NCBI GenBank assembly: GCA_905221605.1
Contig: CAJNDS010000591.1
Coordinates: 485,701-549,700, forward strand
Direction of reading: 5' to 3'
From: Symbiodinium natans
Lineage: Eukaryota > Sar > Dinophyceae > Suessiales > Symbiodiniaceae
Length of the DNA stretch: 64,000 nt
Part shown: in pieces, positions 35,374 to 46,321 of the stretch
Layout of the letters: each line of letters begins with the position of its first letter
Position numbering within the stretch: the stretch's first letter is position 1
Translations under genes and position numbers: made by a program
The notes under the pieces: model-generated
The model's database searches: none
What the model saw: the letters and a program-made list of their open reading frames with translations, nothing else
Told to the model about the DNA's origin: nothing

Positions 35374-35512
35374 AAGCCCAAGCTCCTCAAACTCGACGGC
35401 GCCAAGACTGGACGAAGATCAGCCCATCAAGTTCTTGCAGGATGTGTTCCCTGGCAGCCCCTGGCTTCGGGGGCTCGGGGCAGGGTAGGTAGAGTATAAG
35501 TGAGAGACAGCA

Positions 35513-35549
<37 letters not shown>

Positions 35550-35745
35550 GGAGAGAGAGAGAGAGAGAAGCCCCAAGAAGGACACATAAGCCAAAGAACA
35601 GAAAGGAAAAGAAAAGAAAGAGACGCCGAGAGTGCAAGGGCCGAAGCCCTAAACAGGAACCCCGCAGAGTTTTGCTGCTTTAAAGGGAGCTTCGCGTTGG
35701 CTTCTGGCAGAGGCAGACGCAGGCAAACAAAGCCCCGACTTGGCG
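35374..35745 (+). CDS. Candidate exon pair around a GA microsatellite (35374-35484, 35670-35745)
   Basis: The first exon reads SPSSSNSTAPRLDEDQPIKF, then LQDVFPGSPWLRGLGAG, up to a consensus donor GG|GTAGGTAG. The second reads FAALKGASRWLLAEADAGKQ, then SPDLA, up to GTTTAG. The phases agree if the acceptor is GCAGAG|. The intron holds a (GA)n tract. Product not recognised. Confidence 0.42.
35513..35572. repeat. (GA)n microsatellite
   Basis: GA tract inside the proposed intron between exons 35374-35484 and 35670-35745. Confidence 0.9.
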
Positions 35746-36174
35746 GTTTAGGGGATCAAGGGCTTGTAGATGTATAGGGGTTTAGGCCCTCAACCCTATT
35801 CCTAAACCCTATTCTTTAGGATTTAGGCCCTAAACCCTATTCCTAAACCGTTTGGGTTTGTGAGACAGCTTGCGAAGGGCGAGGGTTGCAAGGGTAGTTT
35901 AACAATGCCGCAAGGGTCGGCCTGCGAGGCGTCAGGCTCGCATGTAGGGGTTCCCGCCCAACACGGCCCTCGGTGGTCCTCCTAAGCTAATCCTCAACAA
36001 ACAGACCCGCATTTAACACAAAGAGGCCAACCTGTTAGAGCCAAATTCAGGGTGTTGAGCCCGAACCCTAAATACACCCTAAGCGAACCCTAACCCCCAA
36101 ACCCGAAACCCCAAACCCTAAACCCTAAACCCCAAAACCCTAAACCCTAGCCCTAAACCCTAAACCCCTACAAG

Positions 36175-36306
36175 GTTTCCGGCCGGTCACATTGCCGATC
36201 CTGTCGAGCGCTGGGGCGAGTTCTACACGGCGCTGGTCGAGCGCGGGCCGCGGCCCACGCGTGCCGTGGCCCAGGAGCTTCCTGGGCTGCAAAGGAGGCT
36301 AGGAAT
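36175..36306 (+). CDS. Candidate exon, unknown protein
   Basis: After CTACAAG|G the frame reads FPAGHIADPVERWGEFYTAL, then VERGPRPTRAVAQELPGLQR. High GC and typical globular composition make this one of the more convincing islands. Bounded by telomere-like arrays. No family recognised. Confidence 0.42.
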
Positions 36307-36367
36307 AGAGGGGTTTAGGGTTTAGGGTTTAGGGTTTAAGGTTTAGGGATACTTTCCGGCCATATAG

Positions 36368-36472
36368 GGGTCGGAACAAGTACTAACAGTTGTTTCCTTA
36401 CAGTCCGTTTAACATTATACTAGAATAATGCCCCCAAAACCCTATTCTAATTATTAAGGCCCCTATAGTCGC
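36368..36472. mobile_element. Family H element
   Basis: AGGGGTCGGAACAAGT left, AATTATTAAGGCCCCTATA right. Confidence 0.68.
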
Positions 36473-36867
36473 CCCCTTTCGGAATCATTCTTTGTATTCT
36501 TGTTACGATTATATATGTATATATATATATCTACCCCACCCAAGGGATCATAAAACAAGACTTTTGTATTTAGGTTCTAAGAAGTTTCTAAGGGGAGTTG
36601 GCATAGGTCTTTTGGGGTTTGGGTTTTGGGACAGGTCCGGTTTCTAAAAGGGCTTTTGAGTGTTTCTGTCAGCGCTTCAGGGGCGGGAAGTAGAAAGATT
36701 TGAGGGTTTAGGGTTTAGGGTTTAGGATTTAGGGTTATGGTTCAGATTAAAAGTTTAGTTCTGAGTGGTGAGGAAATAGGTTTCCTCGAATTCCGCCCCT
36801 GAAAATCACCGTGAACGGCAGCAAGTGCAAGACGTATGAACCCTAAGCTCTACACTGCTTCGGGTTG

Positions 36868-36875
36868 ATGAAAAT

Positions 36876-36909
<34 letters not shown>
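36868..36909. repeat. Poly(C) tract
   Basis: An uninterrupted run of about 33 C (36877-36909) next to CCCTAAA-like units; likely unstable and prone to sequencing error. Confidence 0.8.
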
Positions 36910-36913
<4 letters not shown>

Positions 36914-36955
36914 CCCTGAGCCCTAAACCCTAGACCCTCAACCCTGCGATAAGAC

Positions 36956-37285
36956 CATGTGGTTGTTGGAACACCTCTTAGAGGCGACCCCCAAACCAAA
37001 GAGTCCAAAGTGACCCCATCTAGAGAGGCCTGGCTCTGTGGGTTGTTTCATGTTCTCGTTGGTCTGAGCATTGTATGATGTGTGTTCGGCCCCCCCTCTG
37101 ACACAACTGAGCGAAGCTGACAGCCGCCGACCGAGGTGCATCCCGACATGTCAGTCCAAAGTGACCCCCATCTAGATAGGCTTGGCTCTGTGGGTTGTTG
37201 TACGCCCTTTCGGGTGGAGCATTCTAATTTGGTATTGGGGCCCGCTGACGCACCAGAGCTAAGCTGATGTCAGCGACCCGGACCG
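36956..37285. repeat. Diverged tandem duplication
   Basis: Two copies (about 36997-37135 and 37154-37285) share TCCAAAGTGACC, GGCTCTGTGGGTTGTT, an AGCATT block and GCTAAGCTGA/GCGAAGCTGA. No coding frame is conserved between them. Confidence 0.7.
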
Positions 37286-37388
37286 AATCCTTGCCTTCTT
37301 CAGCGAGAGTCGAGACCCTAAACCCTGAACCCTAAACCCTAAACCCTAAACCCTAAACCCTAAACCCTAAACCAAACAAGCCCGAAAG

Positions 37389-37495
37389 CTCGCAATGATG
37401 AGGCTGACGCTGCTGTCCTCCTGGGCAGCCAAGCTCAAGGTGAGGTCATCAGCGTCCCGGTCTCGGCAGTTTGCTACCACGCCCCACGGCTGTGA
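37389..37495 (+). CDS. Candidate C-terminal exon
   Basis: After CCGAAAG the frame reads RNDEADAAVLLGSQAQGEVI, then SVPVSAVCYHAPRL and TGA. An internal consensus donor AAG|GTGAGG offers an alternative. Flanked by CCCTAAA on the left and TTTAGGG on the right. Confidence 0.38.
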
Positions 37496-37794
37496 AGCTT
37501 AGGGTTTAGGGTTTAGGGTTTAGGGTTTAGGGTTTAGGGTTTAGGGTTTAGGGTAAAGCCCCTCCCAGGGCGTGACTTCTGGGACTTGGCAGACCTACAG
37601 TCGCCATAGAAAGGGGTTTGGGGTTTAGGGTTCAGGGTTTTGGGTAGAAGCGGGAGATGGGGTTTAGGGTTTAGGGTTAGGGTTCAGGGTTTAGGGTTGA
37701 GGGTTGAGGGTCTAGGGTTTAGGGTTAGATCAGGCAGCCTTGCTAAAGAAGGTTTCTTTCAGACGCACAATACTGCAGCCATGATCTCAATCCT

Positions 37795-37916
37795 CCCCTC
37801 CATACTACCCCCCCTAGGTTCCCCCCTTAAAAAAACCTAATTAGGCTTAATTATCCCTAAATAGCCTTAATTATGGGGGAACCTACCAGAGGTAGTAGAG
37901 AGGGGAGTAGTAGGGG
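37795..37916. mobile_element. Single-copy inverted-repeat element
   Basis: CTCCCCTCCATACTACC with GGTTCCCCCCTTA left; GGGGGAACCTACC ... GGTAGTAGAGAGGGGAG right. Interior has TTAATTA repeats. A fragment may lie at 41730-41775. Confidence 0.62.
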
Positions 37917-38527
37917 AAATCCTGATTGATGGCTGTTGTGATGTTGCCGCATCCATTTCGCAGATCAACAAAAACAAAGTTCTTCGACCCGCGAGACTGC
38001 TAAACAGGTGGCAGAAAAGTCTACAATCTGAACCTGACAAAAGCCCTGACCCTAAACCCTAAACCCTAAACCCTAAACCCTAAACGCAAGACCTTCCGTC
38101 CGCCTTATCGCCCCTGAGGATCGCGGGGCCACGCGGCTGAGAAGAGAAGGGGGGGGTTATTGACACAGGGGGTTTTTGGGTTTAGGGTTTATGGGTTAGG
38201 GTGAACCTACATGAAGTTCTTAACTTCACTCCTGAACAGTGCAGCCCCCCCCCCCCCCACCCTGTTTAGAGGCTTAGAAGGGCTTCTGGCTGTCTGATTG
38301 GGGTGTTGTGGAGCTAGGGAGGATCTTCGGGTCTGCGTTTCGACAGTCTATGAGGGTTGAGGGCTTAGCTTTTCGTAAGTTTCTCGTTTGGTGGTTGGCC
38401 AGAGGGCATTGGCTTCTTAACCCTAAACCCGCAACCCTAAAACCCTAACCCCTAAAACCCCTAAAACCCTAAAACCCTAAACCCCTAAAACCCCTAAAGA
38501 GGCCGTGGAGGTCTTTATGCTATTCAG

Positions 38528-38608
38528 GGCTGCAGGGCAAGCAGCAAGACGGAGCTTTGGGGGCGTTGCCACAGGGACTTGAGGGATCTTCAGCTTTCCA
38601 AGAGGCAG
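38528..38608 (+). CDS. Candidate exon, unknown protein
   Basis: Acceptor TTTATGCTATTCAG|G, donor GGCAG|GTTTAG. Reads LQGKQQDGALGALPQGLEGS, then SAFQEA. The donor is formed by the first telomere unit of the next array. Confidence 0.38.
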
Positions 38609-38836
38609 GTTTAGGGTTTAGGGTCTAGGGTCTAGGGTTTAGAAGTTACATGCTTGCCGGCAGCCGCCGAAGGGCCGATGTGCAAAAGGGTTTAGGGCCA
38701 GTTTAGGGTAAGAGTTTTGGTTAGGGTTTTTGGGCTTGGGGGTTCTTCCTTCCCAAACCCGAACTTTTCAAACACCTGTTTGCCCAAAGAAACTGGATTC
38801 CCAACCGATCCACCCCCCCCACCCAAAAACCCCCTT

Positions 38837-38954
38837 TACTTTGTGGTACTTTACCGTAACTTTAGACTAAAGATCCTTACCCTTTTTGGGTTTAACGGGT
38901 TTCTTAGTAAGGCAGCTAAAAGTTAAATTATAGCTACCCTCCTGAGTGCAGCCA
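38837..38954. mobile_element. Family J element, copy 1
   Basis: CTTTGTGGTACTTTACCG ... GCTACCCTCCTGAGTGCAGCC. Near-identical to 51207-51314; no strong terminal inverted repeat seen. Confidence 0.75.
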
Positions 38955-40450
38955 AGTATTGAGCAACATAGTAGGATGTGGAAGGGGTCCTTAGACCCCA
39001 AAACACTCAGCTTCACTACAAATAAATGCTACCCCCCCACCCGACCCCTCAGCGACCTACCCTTTTGAGGCCTTTGTAGCAAAAAGAACAACGAAGGCCC
39101 AACAGTCGCGTAGTTAATCACCGGGTAGTGAAGGACAGTTATTGGACCCACCGCACAGACCCCGATAATCCAGCATTGGATTAATCTCCATTTTGAATCT
39201 GAAGCCGACAATGCTGTTTTTAGATGTTTAGATCTGTGGTTTTTCTATGCAAATTGTGTGGTTAAAGGGCAATTCATGTTTGTTGAGCAACTAATGTATG
39301 TATACGACTGTGTTTGTACGAGGCAAAGTATTCATCAAAAAGTGAAACGTTTTCTTGGTTCGATGTGAATTTACCTGCAAGAGTAATTATTAAGCAAAGA
39401 GCCCAATTTGACTCAAGTGAATACTATTTAAAGGAGCATGCTCAACCAAAATGCGAAATAGACACCATTCTCAACCAAAATATGGCAAAGTGTGTGTTTA
39501 AAGGGCAATAATGCTTTGTTGAGCAACTACGGTATTTATGCAATTGTGTTTGCACAGGCAAAGTATTCATCAAATACTATCCGAAAAGTCACCGTATGTT
39601 TACATATTCATGAAACATTTGTTTTGAAATAATCATTCTATGCGAATCTAACTACTAGAGTAATTATTAAGCAAATAGCCCAATTTGACTCAAGTGAATA
39701 CTATTGAAAAGGACCATACTCAACCAACATACGAAATAAGCACCATATTCAACCAAAATATGGCAAAGTGTGGTTTAAAGGGCAAATAAGTTTTTGTTGA
39801 GCAACTAATGTATTGAAACAGTTGTGTTCGTACTAGGCAAAGGATTGTTGAAATACTATCTGAAAAGTCCACTGAAATACTTTATGTTTACATATTCATG
39901 AAACATTTTTTATATCTGCAATAATCAGTCTATGCGAATTTAACTACTAGAGTAATCATCAAGCAAATAGCCCAATTTGACTCAAATGAATACTCGTTAA
40001 ATGACCATACTCAACCAAAATGCGAAATAAACACTAAAGCGGTTCTACTTACATAACGGTGAAACAAAGATTTCTGAAGTATTCCATAAGGACCGCTTAT
40101 ATACTATGTCTGACAAGCACAACTTTCACAAGCAGGCGAAAAAAGGCACACGAATCTTAGAAAAGTAATTACTTAGTGAAGGCCATACACAAGCAAATTC
40201 ACAAACACAAAAGACATCCAAAAGCGCAAGCTTTTCAGGAGAATCTCTGGTGAAGTTTGGATTGTAGGGTTTTGGAGTATCCCTGGACGAGTAGGAGTCA
40301 CTTTTTAAGCGAACAATTCTAAGCAATAAATGCGTTTTTTCAAGACACGCATCGCAAATGCTTCTTCTGGATAATTATTGCTTTTACTAGGCAAATATTA
40401 TCCATGCGAATTTAGCTACCAGAGCAAGTAATGGCTGCGTAAGGTCGACT
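38955..40450. other. AT-rich telomere-free block
   Basis: About 1.5 kb with almost no TTTAGGG motif and lower GC than its surroundings. It contains the three-copy repeat (39253-40035). Open frames here are short and not conserved between repeat units, so no gene is called. Confidence 0.6.
39253..40035. repeat. Three-copy AT-rich tandem repeat
   Basis: Units at about 39253-39489, 39490-39767 and 39768-40035 share TAAAGGGCAA, TTGTTGAGCAACTA, AGGCAAAG, CATATTCATGAAACAT and CCCAATTTGACTCAA. A partial fourth lies near 40385-40435. The units are 237-279 bp, differ by substitutions and indels, and contain no telomere motif. Confidence 0.85.
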
Positions 40451-40502
40451 ACACTTGAGTACAACCAAAAGATGCACTAAACGTTTGTGTGTGCGTTTGC
40501 AC

Positions 40503-40536
40503 ACAGACAGACACACACACACACACACACACACTC
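40503..40536. repeat. (CA)n microsatellite
   Basis: ACAC tract of about 30 bp at the edge of the AT-rich block. Confidence 0.88.
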
Positions 40537-40792
40537 ACTTACATATGCCACCATCGTACGTATACGTACCTGCATTCATACGTAGCACATCATGCATCTG
40601 TACACCTGGTGGCCGAAGCACACCTCAACTACAAAGGCCGCAGACACCTTCCAGCCGCAACTCGCATTTCCTTGGGGAGCAGCTGAAGGACAGTCTTTCC
40701 CACATCCTAAACTTTAAAGCCCCAAACCCGAAACCATAAATTTAGACCCCTAAGTGTTCCCTTTTTTATTCCTAGGTTACTCCTGGGTCTAG

Positions 40793-40898
40793 CAAATCAA
40801 AAAAGAACCTGCAGGACTCCTGGGGCATCTCGAAGTGCATGCTTGAGCCGCATGGAATCTTGGGCAGGGGCATGAGCCTGAAAGCAGGAGAGTGCTAA
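40793..40898 (+). CDS. Candidate C-terminal exon after a family I element
   Basis: The family I right end (GGTTACTCCTGGGTCTAG) ends in AG. Directly after it the frame reads KSKKNLQDSWGISKCMLEPH, then GILGRGMSLKAGEC and TAA. This suggests the element's terminus acts as the 3' splice site. Product not recognised. Confidence 0.4.
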
Positions 40899-40984
40899 AT
40901 AACTGTTCAGGGTTTAGGGTTTAGGGTTAGGGTTGAATGCTCTGAAGACCCGTGATGATCAGTGGGAGTTTGTTTTCCGTTCAG

Positions 40985-41440
40985 GGCCAAGCGCAGGATG
41001 AGTCTCATTGGAGATTTTGGAGCTGGTTGCTTTCATCGTAGCTTCATTCTGCGGCTTCTCTCTAAGGGTAGTTTCTTGGGCCCCTAATTTAGTTTCCGTA
41101 CCTCCTTTGAAGGGTTCTGATGTATTGGCCCGTAATCGGCATCGGGCATATAACGGGTATGTATAAGGGGTCCCCTTTCACGGGCCCATACTAAGGGACC
41201 ATGAAACTACCCTAAGATTCGCGCAACTTCATGTCCAGGGTGGCCTGCCTGTTGGGCGCAGAACCGAGTTATGGGATCAGCATTCAGTTACCGAGCAGAG
41301 AGGAGGTTCAGAGAAACATGTCCGTGACCTGGTGCCCATCCATTTGGTTAGGCTCGCTTGAAGGCTACACATCTTTTCTTGGCCCGAAGACCACACTCGC
41401 TAAAGTAGCTCAGGACTTTGGGGGGGGGTTTCCGAAATAA
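40985..41440 (+). CDS. Candidate two-exon gene end with a family E element as intron (40985-41067, 41217-41440)
   Basis: The first exon follows a strong acceptor (TTTGTTTTCCGTTCAG|G) and reads AKRRMSLIGDFGAGCFHRSF, then ILRLLSK. A complete family E element follows, bounded by TAA duplications, with GT next to its left inverted repeat and CCCTAAG| at its right. Joined by GT-AG, the frame continues DSRNFMSRVACLLGAEPSYG for 74 codons to TAA 41438-41440. No family recognised. Removing the element at the duplication instead gives another, shorter open frame. Confidence 0.48.
41064..41216. mobile_element. Family E element, likely used as intron
   Basis: GGGTAGTTTC left, GGGACCATGAAACTACCC right, flanked by TAA on both sides (PIF/Harbinger-like target size, inferred). 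Lies between two in-frame candidate exons. Confidence 0.78.
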
Positions 41441-43460
41441 ATGCCCTGAAGTGCAGTGTAGGGTTTAGGTGCCAGAGCACCTCTCGTTTCATCGCCTTCC
41501 TAGTTTAGGGTTTAGGGTTTAAGGCTTAGGGTTTAGGGTTTAGGGTTTAGGTTTTAGGGTTTAGGGTTTAGGGTTTAGGGTTTAGGGTTTGACAGACCGT
41601 TGAAAGGAAATCTGCGCATGGCTTGGAACTTTCTTGGCCTCCTCGACTCTTGGCACGATTTTAGGGTTTAGGGTTTAGGGTTTAGGGTTTAGGGTTTAGG
41701 GTTGATTTAGGGTTTAGGGTTTCGGGTTTCGGGTTTCCCTACTACCCCCTCTACACTACCCGCCCCAGGTTCCATTTTGGGGTTTAGGGTTTAGGGTTCA
41801 GGGGGTCAGGGTTTTAGGGACTCTTTTGTTCCAAGTGCTCGTCCGTTTGAGGGGTGCCCGCTTGCCAAGCGCGCCTTTCGTGACTCTACAGCCCTAATTT
41901 CCCTGTAAGCCCCAAACCCCATCTTGCCCATCTTGGCCTAATTTCACTGTAAACCCCTAACCCCATCTCTGGGGTTTAGGATTTCGTTTGGGTTCGAAAG
42001 GATTTAGGGGAGAGGTGGAGGGCCCAGGGCTTTCGTTTAGCTTCTGGGTTCCCTAAACCCTGAACCCTAAACCTTAAACCCTAAACCCTAAACCCTAAAT
42101 AGGGAACCTTGGCTTAGAGAGCCTTGTATAGGGAGTAGTGAGTATCAGGGAACCCCGGGTTACATACACGCCCTTGAACCCCCTACCCCAAACCCTAAAC
42201 CTGAAGGACCCTCGAAAACAGGGTACCGAACTCCTAATTCGAGGCCATTGAGGGGTCCGCGTCTCTTAGCGCATCGGCTCCCTCAGGTTGAGGGTTAGGG
42301 TTTGGGGTTTGGGGTTTAGGGTTTGGGGTTTAGGGTTCAGGGTTTAGGGTTTAGGGTTTAGGGTTTAGGGGCAAACTTCAAGCCCAAGCCCCGAACAACT
42401 CGGACAGCTGAGGCAATCTGTGGGCACCTTAGTCGATTGCACCTTCCGGGGGCTCTTGAGCATTCGGAGTTGATGGCGGTCGTACCTTCTCCTACTGTTG
42501 GTTAGTAGGGAATGGGGGAATGAGGCACCCTATATATAATGGTATATTAGGGGATAGGGTACCCCAATCCCTCATTCACTACCTACCTACAGAAAGTGAT
42601 GGGGTTTATGGGGTTTAGGGTTTAAGGTTAGCTTGTCACGGGCCCTTCCCAGCTGACTTCAGGAGTCAGGGTTCAAAAAACAGGGTTTAAGGTTCAGGGA
42701 GAAACCCGAGAAGCCTAGATCCCCAAGCCCGAAACCATTGCCTGGCCTCACGCGAGTGTGAGTGACGGAGCCCTATAATCTTCCCAAGCCACATAACTTT
42801 CCCCACCCTAAACTTGAAATCCGCAACCTCAGGGCTTTGTAGAACTAGGTGCCTAAAATGTCTCCCTATGTCGCTCTTTATATGGGTCATACGGGGATCC
42901 TTAGTGTTCGCATGCGGTTTAGGGTTTAGGGTTTAGGGTTTAAGGTTTAACTAGGGTATAGGGTTTATATAGGGTTTAGGGTTTAGGGAAACTAAGCCCT
43001 GACCCGAAGGCCTAAACTTACCTCTAAGCCCTAGTCCTCTCACCAGACACTCCTCTCCTCGGCCGAACCCTAAACCCTACGCCCCAGTTAGTTTTCCCTC
43101 ATTCTTGCACCCCTTGAACCCAGAGCAGGTCCTGATTGGGTTTCGGGTTTAGGGCCTAGGGATTAGTGACATGCAGAGTCTGGGTTCAAGAGGGGTCATC
43201 GTGCCAGCTGACGTAAAGAGTCTGGGCTCAAGAAAAGGTTAGGACCCGGAGTAAACCCTTATTCCTGTTTTTTAGTTTCAGGTGTATAAGCCCTTGAAGC
43301 AAAAAGTGCACCCTTTCCATTCCTAGGTTCCTCGTAGGTCTGGTACAGTTCTCGTTAAGACCCCAAACCCCGGACCCCTTGGCCCCGAAAGAAGAGCAAG
43401 ATGTGAACGCGCCTTCGGATTTGGGGCCTAGGCTTTTGCCTTTTCGGGGTCTGGGATCAA

Positions 43461-43582
43461 TGTAGGGGTCGGAATAATTCTAGTAGTATTCCCTTATGGT
43501 CCCTTTATATTAAAGATACCATAATACCCACCCCCCCCAAAAAAAAAAACCTGTTCTAATGATTAAGGCACATATATTATAG
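43461..43582. mobile_element. Family H element
   Basis: AGGGGTCGGAATAATT left, AATGATTAAGGCACATAT right; central C/A homopolymer junction. Confidence 0.7.
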
Positions 43583-43741
43583 GGTTTATGGCTTAGGGGT
43601 TTTGGCCCTAAACCCTAAACCCTAAACCCTAAACCCTAAACCCTAAACCGACGTAAGACCCTGGACCCCCGCTTTGGAGGCTGGGATCTGATCTTCATCC
43701 CGCTACAGATGTTTGAAGCTTGTCTCCCGTGGCGTTGCGTT

Positions 43742-43925
43742 GGGGTTTAGGGTTTAGGGTTTAGGGTTTAGGGTTTAGGGTTTAGGGTTTAGGGTTTAGG
43801 GTTTAGGGTTTAGGGTTTAGGGTTTAGGGTTTAGGGTTTAGGGCTTAGGGCTTAGGGTTTAGGGTTTAGGGTTTAGGGTTTAGGGTTTAGGGTTTAGGGT
43901 TTAGGGTTTAGGGTTTAGGGTTTAG
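43742..43925. repeat. Longest TTTAGGG array, about 26 units
   Basis: G-rich on +, interrupted only by two CTTAGGG units. Confidence 0.95.
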
Positions 43926-43952
43926 CACCCCATAGCGCGCTGAAACCCTCAG

Positions 43953-44013
43953 CTAAGTTTGGCAATGAGGGCAACAAGCAAAAGAGTGTTGAATGGAGTG
44001 CGCATGGACTGAG
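43953..44013 (+). CDS. Candidate exon, unknown protein
   Basis: After ACCCTCAG the frame reads KFGNEGNKQKSVEWSAHGL up to CTGAG|GTTCCG. It follows the long TTTAGGG array at 43742-43925. Confidence 0.33.
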
Positions 44014-44116
44014 GTTCCGTCCCATGACAATTCAGTGATTGTTGTTACTCTTAATTAGTGCAATGATTATTGAATGTTCCATACTTGTATATGAATGTAA
44101 TCGTGGTCGCATGATA

Positions 44117-44262
44117 GCAGAGCTCTCCCTCTCTCCTCTCCCGCTCACGCTCCCACTCACACGCTCTCTCTCTCTCTCTTTTCGCTCTCTCCCTCTCTCT
44201 CTCTCTCTCGCTCTCTCTCTCTCTCTCCCTCTCTCTTTCGCGCTCTCTCTCGCTCCCCTTTC
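44117..44262. repeat. (CT)n microsatellite
   Basis: CTCTCT-rich tract responsible for the Ser/Leu and Arg/Glu low-complexity frames on both strands. Confidence 0.9.
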
Positions 44263-44538
44263 GATTTGTTGGCCGTGGTTCATCTTATCTTTGTAAACTA
44301 TAAAACCCTGAAGCTTGAGCGCAAAGTTCCAGAGACCCCTCTTTAATGACCAGACCTCTTCTGCAGCATAGGGCTTCGGACTTTTAGGAGGTACAAAAAG
44401 AACTCGCCCTGAGAAAACCTAAACCCTAAACCCCAAACCCCAAAGTCCGGCTGAGGGCTCGCTACCACGAATCCGTCCGAGCGCTCAGGTTGCGACCGGA
44501 CCACACACCACACCTCCACGTGCAGCCCAGGTAAAGCT

Positions 44539-45425
44539 GTGGCTGCTGAACGCCTTGGCAAGATGAGCACACAGCCGTGCGTGCCAGGCGGTCGAGCCTT
44601 TGAGTGTCAAAGGTTCAAACCCGAAACCCAAGCACCCCGCGCCGGCGCCACCACCCCCCCCCCCCCCCTCTCCGGCCCCCCCCCCCTCCCCCAGGCCCAC
44701 CTCCCCCCCCCCCCCCCCGTCGTGGGCGCCTGGATAGAGAAGGATTGTCTAGCTGAGCTAGCTTCAGCGCATGAGCAAGGTGTTGGCTTGCTGCACCATG
44801 GCACCTGTTCCCTCTCAAGCCTTTCGCTCGTCCTGTGCCACAACCCTGGCATGTCATGCGGGACATGGTTTTTGTGGCTCCTCTCCTATCTGTATGAAGG
44901 TCTCGGGGTTGGCTGGTCCTGCCGGTCACCTTGCGGGGTTTTTCGGCTCTAAGCGGACATCCCGGCACAACAAAAGGGGCCCGACCTCGATGCTGCCAGG
45001 ATGCTCCACGCCCGACCCCGTCACACAAAGGGGTTGTCAGCCGGTCCCACCGAGACGAACTTAAAGACTTTGCCGGTGCCCCTGCACCCGTGCCGAAAAA
45101 CCAGTTTAGGTTTGGCAGCCCCGTTTTCCGGCTGCGGGCCAGCCCTGAGCGGCAGCCGGCTCTCACCCCACCTTTGCTGACCTCGAGGTCAAGCCGGGGC
45201 GGCCAGCCCCCGGTGCCAACATCCATCGGGACGCTTCAAGACAGCCCCACGGCGGATGAGAGCACTGGGGCCGAAACCCTACAATGCTATGCGCCGGGTG
45301 GTTTGGGGTGGGTGTACCGCCATGCGACGCGCGCGTTGGAGTGGGCCCGTGAAAGCCGATCCATAGGGCCCACGACGCGCGCTAAGAACGTTGCCACACC
45401 CCAAACCCTGAACCCGAAACCCTAA
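44539..45425 (+). CDS. GC-rich candidate coding region, strand uncertain
   Basis: Two overlapping + strand frames (44539-44952 and 44931-45425) are open for 137 and 164 codons and include low-complexity Pro tracts from C homopolymers. The second has ordinary composition (for example QCYAPGGLGWVYRHATRALE). A 203-codon minus-strand frame (44615-45226) overlaps. Only one set can be right; + is preferred because every recognised gene here is on +. No domain recognised. Confidence 0.28.
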
Positions 45426-45463
45426 ACCCTAAACCCTCACCCCCACGCAAACGCGAAGCCAAG

Positions 45464-45517
45464 GACATGGGCGCCACGATGCAGGGCATCCTCGATGCGA
45501 CCTGGTGGGAGTATCAG
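45464..45517 (+). CDS. Candidate exon, unknown protein
   Basis: Starts after CCAAG|G and reads DMGATMQGILDATWWEYQ before GGTTAG. Short but of coding character; it could belong to the 5' part of the channel gene or to the GC-rich region upstream. Confidence 0.27.
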
Positions 45518-45980
45518 GGTTAGGGTTCAGGGTTTAGGGTTTGGGGTTTAGGGTTTAGGGTTTAGGGTTGGGGAGAGGAGCCTGAGTTGGAAATAGGCTT
45601 TAGGGTCTAGGGTTTAGGGGGGCCACATGAACTGCCCAAATGCACATTCTACTCTCCGTTGTATGCAGGAACTGCCCGAGATACTGATGCTGGTTAAGTA
45701 GCCCCACATATGGCATCATGAAAGTTCTAGAGGTTTTGATATTCTACTGATTGCTCAAGAACCCAAAGTATAAGGGCAGTATAGGGATTGTTATCTTACA
45801 TTTTTGGGGGGGTCTTAGGCAAATCGTAGCATTAGGCCAAAGATTAGGGCGCAGGGTTCTGAACGTGAATTGTGACTGTCTTGGGAGGGGTCTGGCTTTG
45901 GACCGATTGAAGACGCTTGAGGGCCTGACACTAACCCTAAACCCAAAACCAATTGGGTTCCTGGTTTAGGTCAGGCTGAG

Positions 45981-46089
45981 GCTTCTGGTCGCTTCCGGCA
46001 TGGGGCTGTGCCCATGGATGCAAAGCACTGTCATTTCATGCAAAGCACGCAATTTCCGCACCCAACGCATTTGGCATGGCTACTTGGAG
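45981..46089 (+). CDS. Candidate exon upstream of channel S2
   Basis: After GGCTGAG|G the frame reads ASGRFRHGAVPMDAKHCHFM, then QSTQFPHPTHLAWLLG, ending where a family A-like end (ACTTGGAG|GTTC) begins. The H-P ... L-A-W stretch faintly resembles the pre-S1 region of this channel type, but S1 itself was not found between here and S2. Confidence 0.3.
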
Positions 46090-46321
46090 GTTCACGCGTG
46101 TAGCAATAATGTACAGCTACAAGTCGCGTAGCTATTCAGGATTCTGTTTGGGGCTGGAATTCAGGATTCCTAGAAGAATGACCCAATAGTAGTAGAGGGT
46201 GCTATTTGGGGGCTCTACTTTTGTGATCCTCCCAGGGGTTTGGGTAGTCCTCCAATTTTTTACCTTAACCTCAACCCTGAACCCAAACTCCTAAACCCGA
46301 AGCCCCGAACTCAAAATCTAG

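Noticed and set aside
39253-40035. CRISPR-like array
   Set aside because: Only three diverged units of 237-279 bp, no short conserved repeats with uniform spacers.
44032-44296. Arg/Glu-rich and Ser/Leu-rich ORFs
   Set aside because: Translations of a (CT)n microsatellite on the two strands.
44615-45226. 203-codon minus-strand ORF as the main gene of the GC-rich region
   Set aside because: Its Gly-rich end comes from C homopolymers and all recognised genes in the window are on +. Not excluded, but not preferred.
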